Part shown: positions 24,181 to 34,560 of the stretch, one piece after another
Layout: the number at the start of each line of letters is the position of its first letter
Position numbering within the stretch: the stretch's first letter is position 1
From: Ignelater luminosus
Taxonomy: Eukaryota; Arthropoda; Insecta; Coleoptera; Elateridae
DNA length: 64,000 bases
Direction of reading: 5' to 3'
NCBI GenBank assembly: GCA_011009095.1
Contig: VTPC01090570.1
Location: 557,233-621,232 of the forward strand
The notes under the pieces: generated by a model
Seen by the model: only the letters and a program-made list of their open reading frames with translations
The model's database searches: none
What the model was told of the DNA's origin: nothing
Translations under genes and position numbers: made by a program

Positions 24181-24255
24181 TAATAAAATTCTGCTAGAAA
24201 CTTGATTTGCTTGTTTTTTATTGACAAATTCCCGGAACTTAATTGCCACACCTCG
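23405..24255 (+). mobile_element. mariner element, 5' truncated and decayed
   Basis: The 3' terminus reads as TACGAGGTGTGG when reversed, with the expected TA at 24256-24257. Inside is a mariner transposase missing its N-terminal half. No matching 5' terminus was found at the expected distance. Its base composition is clearly more GC-rich than the flanks. Confidence 0.85.
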
Positions 24256-24257
24256 TA

Positions 24258-25668
24258 CATAGTTATCAAAAAACTGTTGTTTGTAAAACACAGAAAAATA
24301 AAAATGTTTTTTTAATAATTTTCCAATTTATTTCTACACAGAGTAAACGTAAGTTATTCTGACGAGATTTCTAAAATCAGATTGTATGAGGATGCATAAC
24401 TTTATTTTCGACACTCATATGCTAATTTCTGTGTATTTTACATCTTGGCAAGCTTGAGGAAAGAATTAGAATATAAGTTTTTGAACAAGGTATGCACGAT
24501 TAATTTCTTGGTATTTTTAGTTGATCTATGTATAAATTGCAAAATTCAATGCTAGGAAACCCGTAGTGTTTTCTGTTTAAATAGTGACTCCAAAATCTTC
24601 CTCGTAAATCTGTTAATTAAATTCAGTAATTAAAAAGAAATATTTAATTTCGAATTCTTAAGAAACTTTGTTAACGTATATCAATATTATTATACTGGAG
24701 AAAACCTAAAACGCGCTCGTTTCATCTGTATTGCAGATTTTGATATTTCTGAAATTTATATTGCATACAATCAGGTAAAAGGGCAAACACACAAACAGCC
24801 GACTTCATTTTTATTGTGTTGTGCTAAAATATCCAGACTTCACAGTCCCTTCTTTCTTGGGTATGCAATAAATAACATCTGTATTAAATATCTTTCTCGC
24901 AGCAGTACCCTAATTTGATTTTTAAAGCTGTACAGATTCCTGACCAACGCTATGTTTATTCTACTGTGAAGACGCATTTTATGGCATAATTTTGATATTT
25001 ATTACATTTTTGAATTCGGTTGAACTTATGTTTATGTTTTACCATCACAAATATAATACAGCAATAAAATTATTTAAATTTTTAGAAACAAAATTGTAGA
25101 AGTAATCCACAAAAGTTGATAGAATTTTAGGGTTTGTAATCATTATTGTGAAATTCTAAACCAATATTTGAAATGTGGTATAGAAAGCTGTACATTTATT
25201 GAAAATCTAATTATTATAATATTGGGTATTTTGCCAAACTAACATTTCTCTAGGTTTTCTAAAGGTTTCTTTAAACACTAGCTGTGTTTTCACAGATAAA
25301 ACTAAAATGCAACTACCTAAAAAAATTTCAGAATGGTGCATAAACGCACCATAAGGAGAAAATCAGCTAAAGCGAAACGGTTCGCATCTATACCACGAAA
25401 TTACTCAAAAAAGCTAGTGTCGTCTTTTACACATTTTGAGTTTCCCTACTGTCGTTTAACGTGTTAAGTAATCTTGAAGTATTTATGTGAACTATAACGA
25501 AAATGCTTCACTTCTAAGCAAGCCCAAAAAAGAAGGGAAAAGAGCGTGCTATACTTTTTGAATATCAGACCAAAACATATGCTAACCGCTTTGTTAGTTT
25601 TCGTTTGTGTTTTGTTTTAGTTATTACATCACACTCAAGAGCATAGTTCTGTTAGAAGTTACAAAATA
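24258..25668. other. Intergenic, nothing recognised
   Basis: AT-rich, no supported frame, RNA gene or repeat boundary seen. Confidence 0.5.
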
Positions 25669-27140
25669 TACAGGGTGCCCTAAATTGCATTAAAAGCTTC
25701 AGGTAGCCGCCTTCCTTAATCAATTGTGATGAGAAAACTTCAAACTCGAACTCTCTAACGCAGTTAGTTTCTTCACACGAGCCCAAAAAAAAACATAAGC
25801 TTGGCAACGCTGCTTAGTGCCTGAAAGCGGCTTAACCTTTACAGCTAAAGGTGGCGACGAATCAAACATCTGATCGCAATAAAAAAATTAAATCAGGCTA
25901 GCTATTGAAATAATTTAAATCTAAAGCAATCTAAAGTAAACTCATGTAAAAATCACATTTATGAAAAAAAACTAAATTTTTTAAAACTAATTATTAATTT
26001 GTAGTTGAAATGTGAATATCAAAAGTACCTGTACGTTTTGTAACAATTAAATGTATTTTAACTTAAATAATGGCACGTGCTTTAAACTAAATGTTCAAAC
26101 TGCCTTCCGGCAGCTTCACGACATTTTATTGCTCGTGTAATCAAAAGCATGTTGAACACGCTGGAGCATTTGTTCAGTAACAGTTGTTGCTGCTTCTTAT
26201 ATGCGATTTATTAATTGTTCTTCATTTTCAGCAGGGGTTAAATACACTAAATTTTTTAAATGTCCGCACAAGAAAAAGTCTAAGGGCGTTAAGTCCGGGC
26301 TTCTTGGGGGCCAAGCTACGGGTCTTCCACGACCAATCCACTTTTGTGGGTAGTTCTCGTTAAACCGTTGTGGAACTCTAGCAGCATAATGAGATGGTGC
26401 ACCATCTTGCCGCACCCACATATCCCGACGGATCAACAAAGGAACATCAACCAGCAGATTATAAAAATCGTTATTTAAAAAAAATTAGGTAGTTTTCAGC
26501 AGTTAACCTGTTAGGTAGTATAAAAGGACCAACCATTTTATTTCCTACTATCCCCGCCCATACGTTCGCCGAAAAGCAAGCTTAAAAATTGCTTTCCTGA
26601 AAGACGTGAGGATTTTCATGTGCCCAGATGTGTTCGTTATGAACATTAAAAATCCCATTTCTTGTAAAGGTAGCCTCATCCGTCCACAGCACATTTTACT
26701 TACAAAAGCAGGGTTTCTTCTGTGTTGGTCTAGGAGCCATTCGCAAAAGGTCACACGTTTTTCAAAATCTGCTTCCATCAAATGCTGAACTTGAGTCTTG
26801 TGATAGGGATGAAACCCATCTTCTTTTAGGATTTTGTGGACAGTTGGTTTTGAAGCAGGCACAACTCGAGAAATAGCACGAACGCTGGTGATGGGATCGT
26901 TTTCTGCAATATTTAGAACGTCTTCTTCTAAATCGGGATTTCTGACTGCTCGCGGCCTACCTCTATTTAAATTATGAAGTGGCATAATATTTTCAGATTC
27001 TCGAAGCCTTTGGTGTGCATTTCGAATAACGTTATGACTTGGATGGCGTCTATTTGGAAAACGTTCTGCATAAAGTCTGGCAGCTTCACTGTAATTTCCA
27101 TTACATTGCCCAAGAAACAGAATCATGTCGGTATACTCAT
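25669..27140 (-). mobile_element. DD41D-type IS630-Tc1-mariner element, copy B (5' leader missing)
   Basis: Minus-strand element whose 3' terminus is TACAGGGTG at 25669-25677. Homology with copy A runs to 27140, inside codon 6 of the transposase, where the leader should continue but does not. The missing leader and first codons are exactly what copy C provides. The 3' non-coding part is longer than in copy A, which has a deletion there. Confidence 0.85.
26160..27138 (-). pseudogene. Transposase pseudogene of copy B (DD41D catalytic domain)
   Basis: Encodes the N-terminal HTH (MILFLGQCNGNYSEAARLYA), RFPNRRHPSHNVIRNAHQRL and NLNRGRPRAVRNPDLEEDV, and a second HTH (VRAISRV...TVHKILKEDG). After a frame change comes the first catalytic Asp (LWTDEATF). 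In the 26197-26439 frame come the second (RQDGAPSHYAARV) and third (PRSPDLTPLDFFL) Asp, with 41 residues between them. It shares with copy A both the 2-nt insertion before WTDEATF and the TAA after HVFQESNF. Confidence 0.87.
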
Positions 27141-27704
27141 TATGCGTTTCAGCAAAATTTCATAAGAATAGAACTGTTCGTGACAAAACGGAGGAGGAAG
27201 AAAATCAGCAGGTAGCTGTATGTGCTGCAATTAGGCAATTTGGTGAAGTTTTAAACATTAGCAAAGATACTGTTTACAAAATCTTGAAGGAAAACAATTA
27301 TAAATTGAGAAAACTCAATATTATTTCCTGAACAGCAAATGAGAAGAATGGATTTCTGCACACGGTTATGGAGATGGCTTCGCTCATGAAACTGCAGAAG
27401 TACAGGAATTTCTAAATAATACTTTTTCAAACTGCTTAACAAGTCATAGAGGAAGGATCAGCTGGCCGCCAAGGTCGCCTGATTTATCTGTAAATAACTT
27501 CTTTTATGGGGCATATTAAAAATGTTATTGATCGCCACGAAGAAGCGAGGGCGCATACGTTGGAAGAGCTCAGAGAAAAAAATTATCCAAGCTATTAATT
27601 CTGTCACTTTTCTAATATTAAAAAATGTTAGACAAGCATTTTACGATTGTCTGGGCTATTGTTTGGCTCAGGAAGGCGTCTTATTTGAACGTTTATTGTA
27701 AATG
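27141..27704 (+). pseudogene. Second, related transposase fragment (IS630-Tc1-mariner type)
   Basis: Begins exactly where copy B ends. Encodes an HTH half (VLNISKDTVYKILKENNYKL). After an internal deletion it gives a C-terminal part, ISWPPRSPDLS in one frame, then GHIKNVIDRHEEARAHTLEE and the ILKNVRQAFYDCLGYCLAQE tail in another. The tail is typical of DUF4817-type transposases, but the sequence is clearly diverged from copies A and B, so it is a different family member. Confidence 0.75.
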
Positions 27705-28721
27705 TAAAATTAAATTATAGAATGTTCATATTTTTGGGAGAGTTAAATAATTTAGAATTACTGAAAAGTTTCTTTATTGTAATTTTTGTAGTTATTAAAT
27801 GATCTTGGACTCTCAAAATGCTTTTAATATGAGTTTCTTTAATTCTTAGTTGGTTTCTATGGTTTTTTTACAGTACGAGCTTTGTTAACTATTGTTTCAT
27901 AACCTTGGATACGCATACAACAATAGCGGCTAAGTTCCTAGTAGCCTAAGACAAATTGTATGTACATCACTGCTGACTGAGTAAATACACGAATTGTTGT
28001 GACACTAAAACTAAAAAATACATGTGAAATGAATTTAATTCTTTTAATCGTTATAGTATAGAATCATCTCAATTAATCTGAGGTGCCCAAAGTTTTTGAA
28101 TGAAGATCTTCGAGAAACGGCAGATACGTGTATTATGCTTCTTTTGGTGCTTTAGGGAGCTAAAACAGATTTAATAGTAAAGTGAAAAATATCATCTTTT
28201 AGATACCAAGGAGTTCCAGACGTTTTAATGACTCGATTTTTATCAAAAATATTAATACTAATTGTGTTATGTGAGATAAAATCGAAGAGTCATCGGAACA
28301 CCATATACTAAGTTAGAAGCTACCTTCTCGCAATGTTGCTATTAGTTTCTTCATTATCAGAAGCAATTCTTTTTTGCAGTTTGAACCTGTTATCACGTCA
28401 TCGACATGCAGTCTTGGCGGGATTAGTACGTTTGGGAAATTCTTACAAACAACGGATAGCTAAAAATAAATATGTTACTGTGAGCAGCCTGTATGAATCA
28501 ATAGTATCTTCCGGTGATTTTCTCTACACAATTCTCTGTAAATCAGCATGATCTTTATGTACGGTACATTTTGATTATATCAGTCGTTAGTACGTACTTG
28601 CAACATCTAAATCTGATTAATATGGAAAAAAGAGTGTCTTGAATTGTAGGACCCGCTAACAAAAATATCATTTAATGACAGACCAGACGAGATTCAAGGA
28701 AAAGCATCAAATACTACACGT
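27705..28721. other. Intergenic, nothing recognised
   Basis: AT-rich. The frame at 28333-28551 has no recognisable content. The segment ends at the AATT next to the left terminus of the large element. Confidence 0.5.
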
Positions 28722-31700
28722 AATTGAAGACGCAAGTGGATGAAGGACAAATAGTTTATTTTGAGAAAACAGTCTCTAAAGTTTTTTAAACAGTACTTTT
28801 TGTGTTACAAAAAAATAAAACAAATTAAGTGGGGTTTAATAGACTTGTATTATAGAATTTTAGTAACATATGAGAAAAAGAAAATCAAAACCAACTTTGG
28901 AAGAGAAGTAAAAAAAAGTCACATATATCCTTTATCAACTAAGAAAATTAAACATATTAGAATTGACAATAAATGAAATAAGGATTTATGTCTCGTTTTT
29001 ATAAATTATTTTGGGCTTTATGTAGTCTTCCTTGTAGTTTTTCCGGTTTTTGGTTGAACGTTTTTATTTTCGAAAATAATGTTTTCATAAAAATATTTGA
29101 ACTCATCGTCAACGTAGACTATTTGATCTTGTAAATTGGAAAGCTTTTCATCAGATATCTTATTTTTCTTTTCTTTAATATGGGCTAGAGTGTAATTCTC
29201 TGATGTAACTTTTTGGCATCCAGATTTACCTGGAAATTTATGATCGATAGTTTGCAAATATCCTTTAAAAATGAAATACTGATAAAGTGTGATCAGATTA
29301 AAGTTCTTGTTTTGTCCACTGCAGGAATCTGACCATATGATGAGATGTTTAATACTGTTTTGTCTAGCAGCACTAAATAGCTGGATGAATGTATGAAGGC
29401 AGCTACCTATCTCTAAGCTACCTTTGGTAGCAATGTTTTCCGTCCATGTAAAAAAAATGCTTGATCCCCAGAGTTTGATACTGTGTGCATACCGAAGTTA
29501 TACAACCAGAGTTGCCTCAAATAGAACACTTTGGACGTAGACAATTTTGGCAAAGGCAATGTCTGTTGTAAATCCATTGTGAGATAAGCTGTATTATCGT
29601 TTGTTTGAACAAAGTTTCTATCTCTTCTTTGTTGTTCAAATGCATACTTGTAGTTCTCTTTATGCTCAATATCATCTAAACCAGCATCACAAGTACTGCA
29701 GGTATCGCTTTTAGGTTGCCCGAAGGACAGATTAAAACGGGTTGAAAAAATATTGTTGTAACTACATTTTTTTATAAAGTACTTTTCTGGAAGGTTTTGC
29801 TCCTTGCACCAATCAATACATAAATGGTACATTTTTGTTAAGTTTAGAAAAGGTGATAAGTACTTTTTGTTTAAATTTCTATTCGTCGAATAATGAGATT
29901 GGTCTGCAGGAAACTTTTCAATGTGAGCGACAACACAGTTTATCACTTCATTTGGAATTTTGCGTGGCCTTTTCTGGTGAACACCTCACTTATCACTGGA
30001 TGGTGCCAATAAACCACTTTTAAGTTTATTCTGAATGAGCTGAATCTTTTTGAAGGTAATTTGGTAGAGTGAACATATTGCAGTTTTACAAACTTTCAAA
30101 ACTTTTTGATTGTATGTAACTGTATATTTAAACGAGAATGATTTTGGTTTTTTAATGTTTTTTCGATAACGTTGGACAGGTTGAATGAAAATGCTTTTAA
30201 AGAAAAGTGCATTTTTTGAGTTTTGATCTAGCAGGTAAAATCTTTTAAATATTGTTGTTCTTGCTTCTCCGTCAAAATTTTCGTTGCAGTTGAGAGTGCA
30301 TTTTTCTTTTTGGCATAAGAAACCTAGTTCAACTTTTTTTGACGGAACTAGCTTTCCTTTTTGGTTAATATAGCTTTCTCCTTTTTGTCTAGCCTTTGCT
30401 GCTTTGTATCTTTTCCAGTTGTCTAAGTTCTTTTGTGGCTTCCTAGATGTTTTTTTTCAGGCAGCTAAAATATCTTCTTTTGAACTTTTTCGATCAATGC
30501 AATTATTTTTAGTAATCAGTGTTTTATTTACATCTTGACTGTTGATTATTTTACTTCCTTTATCTTTATTTTCCAGCGTTTTTATAGTCTTTATCTGGTC
30601 TTCGATGTTTTCAACGTCATTATGAATGATCTTTCTTGACTTTGTTGATAGGAATCCTTTTCTGGATTTCAGTTCCTTTGAATAGTCCAAGTCGCTGTCG
30701 TCAAAGGTCTCATCTGAAGTATCTGGTACATAATCATCTGAAGAACCGTTGTCAGACCAATCTAAAAAGAAACAAAATAAAAACCTCTTCAAGTTTTCAA
30801 TTGGACCAGCAAAACTTACCTAAATCTGCCTGTTTTACAGGATTAATTGTATTATCCTTTTTACTTATTATCATAGTTTCTTTTTCATTATTTCCCGGCG
30901 TTTGTAAAGCTACCTGGTCTTCGAAGTTTTCCAGGTCATTATTTATTTTTTTTTTATTTGATACACTAGCCCCTAGAATATTTGACTTTAGAGATAGGGG
31001 TCTTTTTCTATTGTAGATTTTAATTGCTCTGCATAATCAGAATCAGTATTGTCAGAAGTCTCATCTGAGCCGTCTAAAACAACAATAACAAAATATGTAC
31101 CTCATCAAGTTTTCATTTCAACTATCGCAACTTACCATAGGAACTTTGTTTTACAGGGGTAGTATTAACTTTGCTAATAAACCTTTCTAGAGAATTATTA
31201 TTGTCACTTTTGGCTGGGCTCCTGCTGTCATCTGAACTATAGGGACCTAAAAACAAAAGAAAGACACTGTTAAAAGAAAATACTTGTTTGCAAGTTTAAG
31301 ATAAATTTATCATTTTGCTTTCTGTACTAAACGGTGAAAAACCACCGCAAAACTTAAACGTGAATAAAACGCACTAATATTTTTTAGGTTATATTTTAAA
31401 TAAAAGCAGCTATAACTTTTATACTTACCCTTATTAGTCTGTTCTTTTGCAAGTTTTAAAATTAGCATGCTTCTTGCCGACATATTGGTACTATTTTTTA
31501 CTTGCACTGCACACATTTAAGTCTTCTATCGCGTAAAAACTATAAAAATGTAGAGCACAAAACCATCAGTACCGATACATTCCTAACCTAACATTGTGGT
31601 GCAATGTTCATTTTGTTAATATTTTTACAGGTTTCTAACTAATTTACAATGGATAAAGAATTCACGTAGCAATAATTTGAAATGTTAGTGAATAAGTGAT

Positions 31701-31923
31701 CTATGATCAGAAATCAAGCGTACATAAATCTTTTATCCATTAAGTTTTGTTAAAATTAGATTAACATAGATCCTTTATCATCCCGTAACTTTTTAATTTT
31801 ATACAATAGAACTACGAAACTGATCCCAAAAAATTTCTGGGTACATAAAACCTTTATTCACCAAAAAATCTCAATTTTTAAAAAAATGTTACATGAATCC
31901 TTTATCCACTTGCGTCTTCAATT
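28722..31923 (-). mobile_element. 3.2-kb DNA transposon with terminal inverted repeats (Sola/DUF7869-like)
   Basis: GAAGACGCAAGTGGATGAAGG (28726 onward) is matched by its inverted copy ending at 31919, with one difference over about 22 nt. Both are flanked by AATT (28722-28725 and 31920-31923), compatible with a 4-bp target duplication. Inside each end a motif close to GATAAAGGATTTATGT recurs in direct and inverted form (for example near 28925-28945, 28980, 31710-31740, 31775-31785 and 31840-31855), resembling subterminal transposase-binding repeats. It carries a transposase-like gene on the minus strand. Confidence 0.8.
29026..31516 (-). pseudogene. Multi-exon DUF7869/Sola-like transposase pseudogene
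   Basis: Exon 1 (31516-31429) starts MCAVQVKNSTNMSARS. Exons 2 (31246-31136) and 3 (31073-30820) and the start of exon 4 (30761) all enter in phase 1 and carry Ser/Asp-rich acidic text such as SDDYVPDTSDETFDDSD. Exon 4 then encodes NLDNWKRYKAAKARQKGESY, Cys-rich LGFLCQKEKCTLNC, FPADQSHYS, the zinc-knuckle-like DTCSTCDAG, DLQQTLPLPK, and, after frameshifts, IIWSDSCSGQNKN. These motifs belong to a widespread insect family of unknown, probably transposase, function. In-frame TGA near 30460 and 29987 and several shifts disable it. The family name is from memory. Confidence 0.75.
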
Positions 31924-31989
31924 TTGTACTTACACAATGCAAGTTACGTTTGGATATCTTTTCTAGGGGCAAAAAACGTCTAACAGCTA

Positions 31990-33620
31990 TTTTTCTTTCA
32001 ATCGCCTAACTGAATAGTCCAATATAACTGAAGAATAACATTCCTCCAAAGATCAAAATTTTGCTACTGAAAATTGAGTTCTGACATAGTTGTACGACAA
32101 CATTCTATAACTTTTTTGAGAGTAACTACACCTTCCAGAGACTATCCACAAACTGTTTTTTGTAAGATTGGAAATTCTTTACCAAGCTTTATTTTGATCT
32201 ACTCGCAGAATTTCTAAATAAAACTTTGCGCCTATTTGCTTTGATGTATGAAATGTCAGATTAACTAACTTGATCTTTGTCAAATTCCAAAATTTGCAAC
32301 CTATTCTAAATGAGCTCCTTAAAGTTCTTTCATAATCTTCGTCGATTGCTCTTATTTCGACGTCAGCATTCTTTCTGATTTTGGTTTCTGGTCGACTAAT
32401 TCTATTAATTTGTAAATTGATGCTTTTACTTAAACATCCAAGACGTTTGCATAAAGATGTAGTCAAGAAACTTGTAGAAGAAATCCACTTACCATTACTG
32501 TCACGAACAAGTATTTGGGCAGTAGCTAGAAGTACATTGCCACCGTCGTTAAAAAACTTTAAACAATGTCTGAAGAAATGTCGAAGTTGGATGTAATTGG
32601 TTTTTGATGGCGTTTAGAATACTTCTTATAATGTTCTGATCTACATTACTTAACCATATGTGCGGGCTTAAAACAATTTGTAGTAAATTTCTAATGATTT
32701 AACAGTAGAAATTCTGTCATCAGTACATTTTTTCAAGTATTCCTGACAGTGTTGCAAATAAAGGGCTTCTTTCGGTTCTTTGCAAAGCTTACTCTTAAGT
32801 TTATCTAGATTCGTTTTCCTTGTTAGGTCTGATGATACTTTTGACTGACGTAGTTTTTGTATTATCATCTTGGATGTCATTATTAAAAGTTTTAGAAGCA
32901 AAGCAACGCCCTTCCAGAAATGTTACACATTCTTCATAAGTGGGTAGGTTTTCTAGATCTTTATTGCACAATTCCCATTCGCGCCTAGTTTCTGTTTGAT
33001 TATATAAATTATTAAGAAATTCCATTGATTGGCAGGTAATCCTAATGCTAAAGATCTTAAATGCTGCCTAGATTTAGCAATAATTTTAACTGAATTTCGC
33101 TCAACCGATAGTAATTCAAAAAATTATTTTAAATTTGCGCTAATAATTAATTGTTTACTATCACACCTTTCTTTCTAAAATTTTAATGCAGAGAAATAGT
33201 TATCTGCTGAAACAGAAATGTTTCAATGACTTCTAAAGCTTCTCTCTTTAGAGCTCTTCGGCGATAATGAAGTTTGAGTACGACTGGAACTTCATCATTA
33301 ACATAAATCATTGAATTGAAACCATCGATAAATCCATAGCATTTTTGATAACCTCCATGAAATTCTGGAATATGTATTTCTGGTAATCTAACTTTAGCTA
33401 GCATTTTTGTCAAAACTTGATTGTGATGGTGTACTTGGTATCGTAGTATTTGGCTTGCAAAGTTTTTCCAAAATAGTTTTTCTTTCGTAATAACTCACTT
33501 CAAACCATTCTGTATCTTCTTCTTGTGTTGATGATTCTGACAACTGTAATTATATCGAAGTTGCCAGCGAATGTTTTAATTCTTGTTAGCGTGTTTCTTT
33601 TTCTGCAACAGTTGCTCAAT
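31990..33620 (-). pseudogene. BEL/Pao LTR-retrotransposon gag-protease fragment
   Basis: On the minus strand the higher coordinates give TEWFEVSYYERKTILEKL, then LPEIHIPEFHGGYQKC (the gag 'LPKIxLPxFxG' motif) and FLNNLYNQTETRREWEL. Next are a TYEECVTFLEGRC motif, an aspartic-protease lead (NVLLATAQILVRD), and a degraded motif FPILQKTVCG that normally precedes reverse transcriptase. Multiple frameshifts and no LTRs seen; reverse transcriptase and integrase are absent. Old, dead fragment lying directly beside the Sola-like element. Confidence 0.78.
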
Positions 33621-33809
33621 TCGATTTGGGCTATTTTTTATTTTGTTCTTCAAATGCAACTTACAACAATATGTAAAGAATTATTATTTTTGCTAATAGA
33701 ACCTTGCCTACAGATTATACCTTACCTACTCTAACGTTAGAGGTTCCGATGATGGTGTTTTGAAGAGGTTTTGTTTCACACTTCCTAATATCCGATTTGA
33801 ATATGAATA

Positions 33810-34560
33810 TACTCAAATGCTTTGCTGAGATAGGGGGTGTTCCCACAAAAATGAAAAATACCACGATTGATATTATTAAAAAAAAAGAAAACCTGAAGAG
33901 CAAGAGATTAAATACAGACCAATATGCCTTATTAATACAATCGCCAAGACGTCCAAACGACTTATAGCCGGGAGAGTAATTGACGAAACAGATAGAAAAT
34001 TAATAGCCAACCATTTGGGCTTTAAAAACAGAAAATGACAACCAAAGCAATTAGAACAGTACTAGAACTGTTGATGTAGAAAACAGAAAACGTACGAAAA
34101 TGGGGATTACACTGCCCTTATCCAATTTTACTCCATGGAAGGCGATCACGGTGGCGCTTAAGAAAGAAAGTAAGTAAACATCTAGAAAGAATAATAAATA
34201 GCTATCGGCACAATAGATAGATAATTGCTAATGAAGCAAGAAGTAGAGCAAACTGTAGGAAACTATATTATGGAATATCCACTACGACAACTTCTTGGAA
34301 ACGGAGGAACCAAAAGGAACTAGGAATATTGAGTTTGTAGATGACACTGTTCTGACAATTAAGGCAAAAACTCAAGACAGGCTGGCATTAAAAGTACAAG
34401 CAGCTTTCAGGAACGTGAGTACAGCAATCAGAAAGAAAGGTCCATAGCTAGCAACCAAGAAAACTGATATGATGATATTCTATGGGGGTATTCTAGCTAA
34501 AAGTGTTGTAAGTAATAATTAGCACATGTTTTACATGTAGTAGGTGGCAAAACTAGACGC
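33810..34560 (+). pseudogene. Non-LTR reverse transcriptase relic (R1/I-like)
   Basis: GVPTKMKNTTIDIIKKK is followed, one frame off, by IKYRPICLINTIAKTSKRL (the RT 'YRPICLLNT..K..E' motif). After a gap comes EFVDDTVLTIKAKTQDRLAL, retaining the catalytic DD pair of the F/YADD box, and then ATKKTDMMIFYGG. The segment between these motifs, including the GVPQG box, is lost. Confidence 0.72.
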
